From NCBI GenBank assembly GCA_023459915.1, contig JAEWSN010000096.1, forward strand, positions 1 to 11,014: a stretch of 11,014 nt of DNA. The letters run 5' to 3'. The position numbers and the translations under genes are program-made. Below the pieces are notes generated by a model, which had not been told where the DNA came from, ran no database searches, and worked only from the letters and a program-made list of their open reading frames with translations. Below are positions 1 to 6,230 of the stretch, in pieces. Position 1 is the first letter of the stretch; every line of letters starts with the position of its first letter. Source of the DNA: Bacillota bacterium. GTDB lineage: Bacteria; Bacillota; Clostridia; DSM-8532.

Positions 1-2
1 TC

Positions 3-836
3 CGTATTGCGGAGGAGGGCATTGTCCGTCTGGAACGCGAGCTCAAGGTGCTGCTGGTTCCAAAGGATCCCAACGACGAGCGCAATGTCATCGTGGAAAT
101 CCGCGGGGGCGCCGGCGGAGACGAGGCAGCCCTGTTTGCGGCCACCCTGTTCCGGATGTATACACGGTACGCCGAACGTCACCAGTGGAAGACGGAGATG
201 GTGGACGCGAATGAAACCGAGCTGGGCGGATTCAAGGAAGTGGTCTTTGAAATCGAGGGCAGGGGCGCGTACAGCCGCCTGAAGTTCGAGAGCGGCGTGC
301 ACCGGGTGCAGCGCGTGCCGGAAACGGAGTCGAGCGGCCGCATCCACACCTCCACCGTCACGGTGGCGGTGTTGCCGGAGGTGGACGACGTGCCGGAAGT
401 GCAGATCAATCCCGCCGATTTGCAGGTGGATACCTATCGGGCTTCCGGTGCCGGCGGCCAGCATGTCAACAAAACCTCCTCCGCCATCCGGATCACCCAT
501 GTGCCGTCCGGCATCATTGTAGCCTGCCAGGAGGAACGCAGCCAGCACAAAAACCGCGACAAGGCCATGCGGGTGCTCAAGGCGAAACTGTACGAACAGG
601 CGCTGTCCAAACAGGTCGGGGAACTGACGGAAAACCGGCGTTCCCAGGTGGGCACCGGGGATCGCAGCGAGCGAATCCGTACCTATAATTTTCCGCAGGG
701 CCGTGTGTCAGACCACCGCATCAATCTCACCCTGTACCGCATCGAGGAGATTGTGGACGGGGATCTTGATGAAATCATCGATTCCCTGATCACCGCGGAT
801 GGCAGTGAACGCCTCAGCGGCGGGGTGGATGAATAA
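3..836 (+). CDS. prfA: Peptide chain release factor 1 (RF1), 5'-truncated by window edge
   Basis: Class I release factor that reads UAA and UAG in the ribosomal A site and triggers hydrolysis of peptidyl-tRNA in the cytoplasm. The first full codon is at 3; 277 residues are visible out of the usual ~355-360, so roughly the first 80 (domain 1) lie outside the window. The universal GGQ motif is encoded at 453-461 within SGAGGQHVNKTSS. A P-E-T tripeptide at 318-326 sits in RVPETESSGRIHTS, the place of the RF1-type PxT codon-recognition motif; RF2 has SPF there, so RF1 is preferred. GGAGGDEAALF near the visible start and the QEERSQHKNRD segment are also typical of the family. The frame is intact to TAA at 834-836. 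In many bacteria prmC, the methylase of the GGQ glutamine, follows directly; here a terminator and a convergent gene follow instead. The family call is secure. Confidence 0.97.
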   Translation, partial: RIAEEGIVRLERELKVLLVPKDPNDERNVIVEIRGGAGGDEAALFAATLFRMYTRYAERHQWKTEMVDANETELGGFKEVVFEIEGRGAYSRLKFESGVHRVQRVPETESSGRIHTSTVTVAVLPEVDDVPEVQINPADLQVDTYRASGAGGQHVNKTSSAIRITHVPSGIIVACQEERSQHKNRDKAMRVLKAKLYEQALSKQVGELTENRRSQVGTGDRSERIRTYNFPQGRVSDHRINLTLYRIEEIVDGDLDEIIDSLITADGSERLSGGVDE

Positions 837-846
837 GGCGCAGGTC

Positions 847-892
847 GGGGGCAAGCGGGAACAAGAGCCGGGGCAAGCGTCGGGGACAAGCG
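847..892 (+). repeat. Four degenerate ~11-bp tandem units after prfA
   Basis: Units resembling GGGGCAAGCG occur at 847-857, 857-867 (GGGAACAAGAG, the weakest), 870-879 and 882-892 (GGGGACAAGCG). They are spaced about 10-13 bp apart, directly between the prfA stop codon and the terminator. No ORF uses them convincingly. This is most likely local slippage-generated sequence; no function is visible. Confidence 0.45.
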
Positions 893-920
893 GCGGTGCC
901 AACATGATGGGCTGCAGAAC

Positions 921-949
921 AAAAAAAGGAGCCATGACGGCTCCTTTTT
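921..949. terminator. Bidirectional intrinsic terminator between prfA and the helicase gene
   Basis: GGAGCC (928-933), loop ATGAC (934-938) and GGCTCC (939-944) form a 6-bp GC stem. It is flanked by an A run at 921-927 and a T run at 945-949, so the stem can extend by A-T pairs. The A tract on one side and the T tract on the other make it work in both directions. It ends prfA on the + strand and the convergent helicase gene on the - strand, whose stop codon is 35 nt away. Confidence 0.9.
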
Positions 950-983
950 CGATGGTTTCGGTTGGTGGGACGATCCGCGGGAT

Positions 984-2729
984 TCAGGTCAGGTCCTTTG
1001 GCAGCTTTGTGGGCTGGCTGAGAAATGAGGCGCTTTCAAACGGTCCCGGCTTTTCCGCCGCGATGCCATTGTAGGTGCGCACTTCGTCCACGTCCACAGG
1101 GGGTTGCCGGTCTGCCGGTCTTCTGGAGGGGATGGGGCGACCGGTTTTATGGGGCTCGTGGCGTTGCCTGGTGGCGCCGCCGGCATCCCGGACAATATCC
1201 CGGCGCGCGCCTGAACGGCCGGCGGCATGTCCGCGGCGTCCGGCCATTTGTCCGGCTTCCCGTTCAAACGCCTCGATTTGGGCCGCGGTCATGGGTTTGC
1301 TGTCACGGGAACGCGCATCGCGTTCCGGACGGCTGCGTCTGTCGGTGTTTCCGGCTGCGGCGCCCTGTGTCGTGCGGGTATCCCGGGTCTCGCGGGACGC
1401 CTTTTGACCACGCGCGCCCTGCGGGTTGCGAGGGTCCGTTTCATTGCGTCCCCGACTTTGTCCGCGGCCATCCGGCTGCTGGCGTCCACTTTGCCGTCCC
1501 TGTTCCTCACGCGGTTGGCGTGCGCCCTGTCGGTCGCGCCGTCCACGCTGCTGGCCGGCCGGCGGTTCAACCGGTTCCGGCGCGACATAGTTTTCGAGCG
1601 GATACGGCTGGTCCGTGACGACGGGGATGTCCTTGCCGATCAGCTTTTTGATGTCCTTGAGATAGGCTTTTTCCTCCTCGTCACAAAAGGAAATCGCGAC
1701 GCCTTCGAGCCCGGCCCGTCCGGTCCGCCCAATGCGGTGCACATAGGTTTCCGGCACATTGGGCAGGTCGAAGTTGATGACATGCGACAGATCGTCCACA
1801 TCAATGCCGCGCGCGGCGATGTCCGTGGCCACGAGCACCCTGATTTTGCGGGCCTTGAACTGCGTCAGCGCCATGACGCGGCTGTTTTGCGACTTGTCTC
1901 CGTGAATGGCGGCCACCGTGACGCCTGCGCGCGACAGATCCTTGGCCACGCGATCCGCGCCATGCTTGGTGCGGGTGAAGACGAGGACGGAACGCAGCGC
2001 GGCATTCTTGAGCAGGTGCACCAGCAGCAGGCGCTTCTCCTTCTTGCCGACGAAATAAATGGATTGGTCGATGGTGTCGACGGTGGAGGACACCGGGGTG
2101 ACAGCCACCTTGGCCGGCTCGTTCAGCAGGCGGTCCACCAGCTTGACGATTTCCGGGGGCATGGTCGCCGAAAACAGCATGTTCTGGCGAATTTCCGGCA
2201 GCATGGCAATGACGCGCCTCACATCGGGCGCAAAGCCCATGTCAAGCATGCGGTCGGCTTCGTCGAGCACAAAGATTTCCACATGGTGCAGTTCGATGAA
2301 CTTCTGCCCGATGAGATCGAGCAGCCGGCCCGGTGTGGCGACCAGGATGTCCACGCCCCGTTTCAGCGTTTCGGTTTGCGCACCCTGGGAGACACCGCCA
2401 AAGATCACCGCGGTTTTGAGCGGCAGGTGCCGGCCATAGGCGGTGAGGCTTTCTCCGATTTGCAGCGCGAGCTCGCGCGTGGGCGTGAGGATGAGACAGC
2501 GGATGGCCTTGCGGTGGGCGCCGGCATGGGGCTTTTCAGACAGCCGCTGCAGGATGGGGATGGAAAAGGCGGCGGTTTTGCCGGTGCCTGTCTGGGCACA
2601 GCCCACCAGATCCCTGCCCTGGAGGAGCAGCGGAATGGATTCCGCCTGAATGGGCGTCGGGACTTCGTATCCTTCCTCGGCTACGGCCTGGAGGATGGGG
2701 GGGATGAGGTTCAATGCTGTGAATGTCAA
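984..2729 (-). CDS. DEAD-box ATP-dependent RNA helicase (RhlE/CshA-like) with long basic tail
   Basis: ATP-driven RNA unwinding protein, 581 residues, probably acting in RNA decay, ribosome assembly or cold adaptation. All core motifs are visible in order: Q motif (GYEVPTPIQ, ~20-28), motif I AQTGTGKT (45-52), Ia PTRELALQ (83-90), Ib TPGRLLD (132-138), II DEAD (156-159), III SAT (187-189), IV VLVFTRT (~248-254), V ATDIAARGID (301-310) and VI HRIGRTGR (331-338). The core ends near residue 375. The remaining ~205 residues are low-complexity, rich in Arg, Gln, Gly and Asp, and likely disordered and RNA-binding. The tail closes with a less biased segment ending in LPKDLT. The start is TTG at 2727-2729, preceded by AAAAGGAG at 7-nt spacing; no ATG competes in frame. 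The gene is convergent to prfA and divergent from the sugar operon. The helicase call is certain; the RhlE versus CshA assignment is not. Confidence 0.96.
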   Translation of the reverse strand: MTFTALNLIPPILQAVAEEGYEVPTPIQAESIPLLLQGRDLVGCAQTGTGKTAAFSIPILQRLSEKPHAGAHRKAIRCLILTPTRELALQIGESLTAYGRHLPLKTAVIFGGVSQGAQTETLKRGVDILVATPGRLLDLIGQKFIELHHVEIFVLDEADRMLDMGFAPDVRRVIAMLPEIRQNMLFSATMPPEIVKLVDRLLNEPAKVAVTPVSSTVDTIDQSIYFVGKKEKRLLLVHLLKNAALRSVLVFTRTKHGADRVAKDLSRAGVTVAAIHGDKSQNSRVMALTQFKARKIRVLVATDIAARGIDVDDLSHVINFDLPNVPETYVHRIGRTGRAGLEGVAISFCDEEEKAYLKDIKKLIGKDIPVVTDQPYPLENYVAPEPVEPPAGQQRGRRDRQGARQPREEQGRQSGRQQPDGRGQSRGRNETDPRNPQGARGQKASRETRDTRTTQGAAAGNTDRRSRPERDARSRDSKPMTAAQIEAFEREAGQMAGRRGHAAGRSGARRDIVRDAGGATRQRHEPHKTGRPIPSRRPADRQPPVDVDEVRTYNGIAAEKPGPFESASFLSQPTKLPKDLT

Positions 2730-2736
2730 ATGATGT

Positions 2737-2744
2737 CTCCTTTT
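2737..2744 (-). promoter_or_regulatory. Ribosome binding site that decides the TTG start of the helicase
   Basis: The - strand reads AAAAGGAG here, then seven nucleotides, then TTG at 2727-2729. The near-perfect complementarity to 16S rRNA and ideal spacing support the non-ATG start. Confidence 0.85.
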
Positions 2745-2792
2745 GTTGCGCCGGCCGCTGCAAGGCGGAAGCCATATTGTTGCGCCGGCCGC
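2743..2792 (-). repeat. Duplicated 16-mer in the helicase leader
   Basis: TTGTTGCGCCGGCCGC (as read on the + strand) occurs exactly at 2743-2758 and again at 2777-2792, 34 bp apart. The first copy abuts, and by two bases overlaps, the helicase ribosome binding site. The palindromic CGCCGGCC core means the two copies could pair with each other or fold alternatively in the mRNA leader. A role in translational control is inferred only. Confidence 0.6.
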
Positions 2793-2869
2793 CGCGCGGT
2801 GAAAGCCGGCGGATTGGCGTCAGCGGACCGGCAACCGGCGTTGCGGACGTCATGATTGGGTTGACACTG

Positions 2870-2887
2870 CCGCGACAGCGTTCGCGG
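2870..2887 (-). other. Stem-loop near the 5' end of the predicted helicase leader
   Basis: CCGCGA (2870-2875) and TCGCGG (2882-2887) form a perfect 6-bp, almost all-GC stem with a 6-nt loop. It lies about 10 nt downstream of the predicted transcription start on the - strand. It may stabilise the 5' end or form part of a structured, temperature-responsive leader; the latter is speculation. Confidence 0.45.
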
Positions 2888-2902
2888 GCGCACACGGTGT
2901 TC

Positions 2903-2930
2903 AGTATATCATGAACCCGGCGGATCTCAA
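2903..2930 (-). promoter_or_regulatory. Sigma-A-type promoter of the helicase gene
   Basis: Read on the - strand: TTGAGA (2925-2930), a 16-bp spacer, then TATACT (2903-2908), each 5/6 to consensus. A TGA immediately upstream of the -10 gives an extended -10 element. The expected start is near 2896, which gives an untranslated leader of about 165 nt before the TTG start codon. Confidence 0.75.
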
Positions 2931-2970
2931 AACGCGGCGCCGGAGGCCGGTTGGTGCCATGGAGGCAGGA

Positions 2971-3003
2971 ATGTCAAAAAAACAATATTTAACTCGTGTT
3001 TAG
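2971..3003 (+). CDS. Possible 10-codon leader peptide or gene remnant
   Basis: ATG at 2971 is preceded by GGAGG at 2961-2965 with 5-nt spacing. It opens a frame reading MSKKQYLTRV and stopping at TAG 3001-3003. An in-frame upstream ATG at 2959 would add four residues. The codons are AT-rich, unlike the neighbouring genes. No clear promoter precedes it. It could be a short regulatory uORF, the surviving start of a lost gene, or chance. Confidence 0.2.
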   Translation: MSKKQYLTRV

Positions 3004-3016
3004 TGTTGGATATTGC

Positions 3017-3034
3017 CATGTAATCCATTACATG
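3017..3034. promoter_or_regulatory. Perfect 18-bp palindrome, candidate operator
   Basis: CATGTAAT, CC, ATTACATG: two perfect 8-bp arms around a 2-bp centre in an AT-rich noncoding stretch. The geometry contains ATGT-N8-ACAT, the dyad described for PadR-family repressors, but other dimeric regulators (GntR, MarR, TetR) bind comparable sites. There is no T run, so it is not a terminator. It sits about 230 bp before the first gene of the sugar operon and about 110 bp upstream of the helicase -10. Confidence 0.5.
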
Positions 3035-3155
3035 CGGCGAGGCGGCATTCGCTGAAATCAATAAATCAACGCAGCGCTGGCAGGTATGCCACTGGGAACG
3101 ATGCTGTGCGGGTCTGTTTTCACGAATTCTGGCCTATCATTCGATGACAAAAAAA

Positions 3156-3185
3156 TGATATATTTGTGGAGCATCATTGTATGAT
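3156..3185 (+). promoter_or_regulatory. Candidate promoter and overlapping dyad of the sugar operon
   Basis: TGATATATT at 3156-3164 reads as an extended -10 (TGN plus TATATT) but has no recognisable -35 at 16-18 bp. Just downstream, ATCAT-TGT-ATGAT (3173-3185) is a perfect 5+5 dyad that would cover the expected start site, as an operator might. TATGAT at 3180-3185 is an alternative -10, also without a -35. A weak -35 would suit an activator-dependent promoter. The leader to the first ATG would be about 100 nt. Confidence 0.3.
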
Positions 3186-3267
3186 TCGAATGTGCTCGCG
3201 TGCTACAGTGGGGGCAGGCAACACTGGGACCGGGTCGGACACAAAACCCGACAGGAAGAGGCATGCG

Positions 3268-4086
3268 ATGAATCTGGGAATGATTGCAAAATGGGACGAG
3301 GAGAGTTTTGTCAAGGCAAAGGCCATGGGCCTGGACTTTCTGGAATTCTGTGTGAACAAGGCTGATGACGCGGACGCGTTTGTTGCGCAGGTGGACGCGC
3401 TGCGTCGCCTGTCCGTGAAATATGGAATCGCCATCGGATCCGTGGGCAGGTGGAAGGCCGAGACCATCCGTCCGGACGGGCAGCCGGACGGGGAGGAGCT
3501 GCGCATCGCGTACGGGCTCATCGAGTCCGCGGCGCGGCTGGGAAGCCCGGTCTATGTGTGCGGGTGCAACGAGGTGCCCGGCCTTTCCTACTATGACAAC
3601 TGCTCGGCCGCCATCCGGCAGCTGGAACTGCTGCTGGCCCACGGTCGCAGGCATGGGGTCACCATCGCCACCTACAACTGCCGCAAGGGCACCTTCATCC
3701 ACAATGCCACGGCCTGGCGGCTTGTCCATGGGCATCTCCGGGACCTGGCCATCAAGTACGACCCGTCCCACAGCATCTATGCCGGCGCGGACTATTTGCG
3801 GGAAACCAGCGAATGGGGCAGCCGGTTCGCCCACGTGCATCTCAAGGGCTCCCTGATGCTCAATGGCGAGCGGGTGGACGATCCGCCGGCGGGCATGGAT
3901 CAGACGGACTGGCCGCAGTTTCTCTCCATCCTGCGGGCACGCGGGTACGATGGCGGCCTGAGCATCGAGCCGCATTCGGACACCTGGAAGGGAGACCGGC
4001 TCGACGAGGGTATCCGGTATACCATCCGCTATATGGAAAAGCTGATGCCGGAACGCGCGGGCGCCGTGGCGGCGGGTGTCGCCTGA
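3268..4086 (+). CDS. Sugar phosphate isomerase/epimerase family TIM-barrel protein
   Basis: Predicted cytoplasmic xylose-isomerase-like TIM-barrel enzyme (AP-endonuclease-2 fold), 272 residues, the usual size. Members isomerise, epimerise or dehydrate sugars and cyclitols using a bound divalent metal. Likely active-site strands are visible: KYDPSH (163-168, Asp165 and His168), HVHLKG (189-194) and SIEPHSDTW (232-240, Glu234). Where many relatives carry a metal-binding Glu in a strand like LALENH, this protein has IATYNC (133-138), with Tyr136 in the Glu position. The ATG at 3268 was chosen because AGGAAGAGG (3253-3261) precedes it and homology-like sequence starts at MNLGMIAKWDEESF; the frame is open further upstream but looks noncoding. 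First gene of the four-gene catabolic operon, with 44 nt before the next start. Substrate unknown. Confidence 0.88.
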   Translation: MNLGMIAKWDEESFVKAKAMGLDFLEFCVNKADDADAFVAQVDALRRLSVKYGIAIGSVGRWKAETIRPDGQPDGEELRIAYGLIESAARLGSPVYVCGCNEVPGLSYYDNCSAAIRQLELLLAHGRRHGVTIATYNCRKGTFIHNATAWRLVHGHLRDLAIKYDPSHSIYAGADYLRETSEWGSRFAHVHLKGSLMLNGERVDDPPAGMDQTDWPQFLSILRARGYDGGLSIEPHSDTWKGDRLDEGIRYTIRYMEKLMPERAGAVAAGVA

Positions 4087-4130
4087 TCCGGATGACATCA
4101 TTTGTCGGAGAACAACCTGGAGGAGCGAAC

Positions 4131-5177
4131 ATGACAACCTTGAAGCATGCCTGCATCGGCGCCGGGGCGATTTCCGGCAAGAAGCATCTGCCCGGCTACC
4201 GGAAGGTGCCGGGGGTGACCCTGGCGGCCATCTGCGACATCAATCCCGTCACGGCCGAACGCATGGCGTCCCAATACGGAATTCCCGCGGTGTATCAGGA
4301 CTATCACCGGATGCTGGCCGAAGTGAGGCCCGATGTGGTGTCTGTGTGCACCACCAACGATTTGCACGCGCAAATGGCGGTGGCGTGCCTGGAAGCCGGT
4401 GCCAATGTGCATCTTGAAAAGCCGGTGGCACTCAGTGCCGCGGAGGCGGAAACCATCGTGGCGGCGGAGAAGACGACGGGGCGCCAGGTCATGGTCGCGC
4501 TCAACAACCGGTTCACCCCTGAGTCCGTGTATGTCGCCAAATGTGTGGCGGACGGCTTCTTCGGTGAGATTTATCATGCCAAATGCGGCTGGAAGCGGCG
4601 CAACGGCATTCCCGGCAAGGGGGTGTGGTTCACCGACAAGGCGCGCGCGGGCGGTGGACCGCTCATTGATCTGGGCGTGCATTATCTGGATCTGGTGCTG
4701 TATTTCATGGGGTATCCGGAGGTGGCGCGGGTCAGCGGCACCACCTGGCAGAAGCTCGCGGATCAGGATCACCGGCTGCGCCCGGGGTATCGGAACATGG
4801 GCGACGGATTGTTCAATGTGGAGGACATGGCCGTGGGTGCCCTGAACACCGTGGGCGGCGCCCAGATCATGTTCGAGTTTTCCTGGGCCTCCAACATTGA
4901 GAAGGAGACAAAGTATTACGAACTCATCGGCACCAAGGGCGGGGCATGCTGGCGGGATGGCGTATTGAAGCTGTTCACCGAGTCGGGGAAGACCGGCATC
5001 ACCATTTCTCCCGATTTGTCCCTGGCACCCCCTGTGGAGTCGGAATATGCGCATTTCGCCGCCGCCATCCGCAATGGCACGGCAGTGTCCGCCACAGCCA
5101 CACAGGGGTTGGCCATGATGCGGATCATCGACGCGATCTACCGATCCAGTGAGGCGGATCGGGAAATCAGACTGTAG
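4131..5177 (+). CDS. Gfo/Idh/MocA family NAD(P)-dependent oxidoreductase
   Basis: Predicted sugar or inositol dehydrogenase, 348 residues, typical for the family. The N-terminal Rossmann domain (about 1-120) has the glycine-rich loop IGAGAISGKKH (9-19). Asp36, ending strand 2 (AAICD), points to NAD rather than NADP. The family EKP motif is at 96-98 (HLEKPVALS). The C-terminal alpha/beta domain holds GGGPLIDLGVHYLDL (174-188), whose Asp180 and His184 are the expected catalytic pair. The ATG at 4131 has GGAGGAG (4119-4125) with 5-nt spacing. Second gene of the operon after the TIM-barrel protein, a pairing common in inositol and rare-sugar pathways, where the dehydrogenase makes a keto intermediate for the isomerase. 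Exact substrate not readable. Confidence 0.93.
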   Translation: MTTLKHACIGAGAISGKKHLPGYRKVPGVTLAAICDINPVTAERMASQYGIPAVYQDYHRMLAEVRPDVVSVCTTNDLHAQMAVACLEAGANVHLEKPVALSAAEAETIVAAEKTTGRQVMVALNNRFTPESVYVAKCVADGFFGEIYHAKCGWKRRNGIPGKGVWFTDKARAGGGPLIDLGVHYLDLVLYFMGYPEVARVSGTTWQKLADQDHRLRPGYRNMGDGLFNVEDMAVGALNTVGGAQIMFEFSWASNIEKETKYYELIGTKGGACWRDGVLKLFTESGKTGITISPDLSLAPPVESEYAHFAAAIRNGTAVSATATQGLAMMRIIDAIYRSSEADREIRL

Positions 5178-5183
5178 ACAGGA

Positions 5184-5245
5184 TTGGGGTCTGACCCCAT
5201 CACACATCGAGGTCAGACCCCAACACATATCTGGGGTCAGACCCC
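5184..5245. repeat. REP-like cluster of three GGGGTCWGACCCC palindromes
   Basis: Copy 1 is GGGGTCTGACCCC (5186-5198), copy 2 GAGGTCAGACCCC (5209-5221, one mismatch) and copy 3 GGGGTCAGACCCC (5233-5245). Centres are about 23-24 bp apart. Copies 1 and 2 form a longer perfect inverted repeat: TTGGGGTCTGACC (5184-5196) against GGTCAGACCCCAA (5211-5223), a 13-bp stem with a 14-nt loop. Near-identical motifs are widespread intergenic repeats, and I associate them with REP-type elements mobilised by IS200-like RAYT transposases; no transposase is in this window. The cluster lies inside the operon, 7 nt after one stop codon and 4 nt before the next gene's Shine-Dalgarno. It could fold in the mRNA and alter stability or downstream expression. 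Confidence 0.85.
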
Positions 5246-5263
5246 GCAGAAGGAGGATTTTTA

Positions 5264-6229
5264 ATGATTCGTGTTGCGATGCTGAGCCGCTGGCATGTCC
5301 ATGCGGCCGATTATCAACGGCAGCTGCAGGCAAATCCCGATGTGGCCATCACGGCCATCTGGGACGAGGACCCGCAGCGGGGCGCCGCATGGGCGGCGGA
5401 GTTGGGCGTTCCCTTTGAGGCGGATCTGGACCTCCTGCTGGCACGGGATGATGTGGACGCGGTGGTGGTGACCACGCCGACGAACCTCCACGGACAGGTC
5501 ATGGAGAAGGCGGCGCTGGCCGGCAAGCACATTTTCACCGAGAAGGTGCTTGCCCTGACCCTGCCGGAATGTGACGCCATTGCGGCCGCGGTGGAAAAGT
5601 CGGGGGTGCGGTTCTGCATTTCCTTCCCCCATCGCATCCAGCCGGCCAACCTGTTCGTGAAGCAGGCCCTGGAGGACGGCCTGGTGGGGGAGCCCACCCT
5701 GCTGCGCATCCGCAACGCGCACAATGGGGCGGTGGCCGGCTGGTTGCCGGAGCATTTCTATGATCCCGTGGCGTGTGGCGGCGGTGCCATGATGGATTTG
5801 GGCGCGCACCCCATGTACCTGTCCCGGTGGTTGCTTGGCGAGCCGGAATCGGTGTCCTCCACCTTCGGTCATGTCACCGGCCGGGCCGTGGAAGACAACG
5901 CGGTCTCCGTCATCCGGTTCCGCAGCGGCGCCATCGCGGTGGCGGAAACCAGTCTGGTTTCCCCGGGAAGCCCCTTCATGCTGGAACTGTACGGGACGAA
6001 GGGCAGCATTTTGGTGGGTGGGCCGGACGCGTCGGTGCGTCTGTTCAGCCAGGTGCCCGGACACGAGACCGACGGCCACACGCTGATCCCAGCGGAACGT
6101 CTGCCGCAAGCCCTTCCCATGCCAATGACCCAGTGGCTCGACAGCATCCGTTCGGGAGAGAACCGCGTCGTGTTCGGCCTGCGGGAAGGCCGTGAGTTGA
6201 CGGAGCAGATGGTGATGGCATACGCTTGA
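5264..6229 (+). CDS. Divergent Gfo/Idh/MocA family oxidoreductase
   Basis: Second oxidoreductase-fold protein of the operon, 321 residues, shorter than its neighbour and clearly not a recent duplicate. The Rossmann start reads RVAMLSRWHVHAADY (3-17): the expected GxGxxG loop is absent, replaced by a Trp/His-rich segment. The strand-2 acidic residue (IWDED, 32-36), the TTPTNLHG strand (70-77) and AGKHIFTEK (86-94) remain, but EKP is EKV (93-95). The C-terminal domain keeps GGGAMMDLGAHPMYL (172-186), with Asp178 and His182 in the catalytic places. The ATG at 5264 has AAGGAGG (5250-5256) at 7-nt spacing. It could bind the nucleotide unusually, or use it as a tightly held cofactor for epimerisation; this is inference. 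Fold confident, function open. Confidence 0.88.
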   Translation: MIRVAMLSRWHVHAADYQRQLQANPDVAITAIWDEDPQRGAAWAAELGVPFEADLDLLLARDDVDAVVVTTPTNLHGQVMEKAALAGKHIFTEKVLALTLPECDAIAAAVEKSGVRFCISFPHRIQPANLFVKQALEDGLVGEPTLLRIRNAHNGAVAGWLPEHFYDPVACGGGAMMDLGAHPMYLSRWLLGEPESVSSTFGHVTGRAVEDNAVSVIRFRSGAIAVAETSLVSPGSPFMLELYGTKGSILVGGPDASVRLFSQVPGHETDGHTLIPAERLPQALPMPMTQWLDSIRSGENRVVFGLREGRELTEQMVMAYA

Positions 6230-6230
6230 C

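Larger units (their letters stand above)
2931..3267. other. Noncoding divergent region upstream of the sugar operon
   Basis: No convincing long gene lies here on either strand. About 2971-3035 and 3121-3190 are clearly richer in A and T than the flanking genes. The region holds a tiny ORF with a good ribosome site (2971-3003), a perfect 8+8 bp palindrome (3017-3034), a short CAGCGCTG palindrome (3072-3079) and a possible extended -10 promoter with an overlapping small dyad (3156-3185). I see no tRNA or recognisable riboswitch. It most likely carries the control elements of the downstream operon. Confidence 0.6.

Noticed and set aside
1227..2855. 542-codon + strand open frame opposite the helicase
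   Set aside because: It mirrors the helicase, whose nine motifs are intact on the other strand, and it lacks a ribosome site and family-like sequence.
2861..2866. Consensus TTGACA on the + strand as a -35
   Set aside because: The sequence 15-19 bp downstream is GC-rich with no -10-like hexamer, and it lies inside the helicase leader.
3093..3106. Possible CcpA cre box (TGGGAACGATGCTG)
   Set aside because: The left half has a mismatch and the right half does not match the NTNNCA pattern; too weak to call.
3166..3267. Longer start for the TIM-barrel gene, 34 residues upstream
   Set aside because: The extension is Cys/Arg/Thr-rich and not family-like, begins at a GTG/TTG-type codon without a ribosome site, and overlaps the promoter candidate; ATG 3268 has a good Shine-Dalgarno.
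5184..5245. CRISPR-like array
   Set aside because: Only three 13-bp palindromes with ~10-11 bp spacers of no protospacer size; fits a REP-type cluster instead.
4098..5333. 411-codon - strand open frame opposite the first Gfo/Idh/MocA gene
   Set aside because: Antisense to an intact canonical oxidoreductase and running through the intergenic palindromes; no domain signature.
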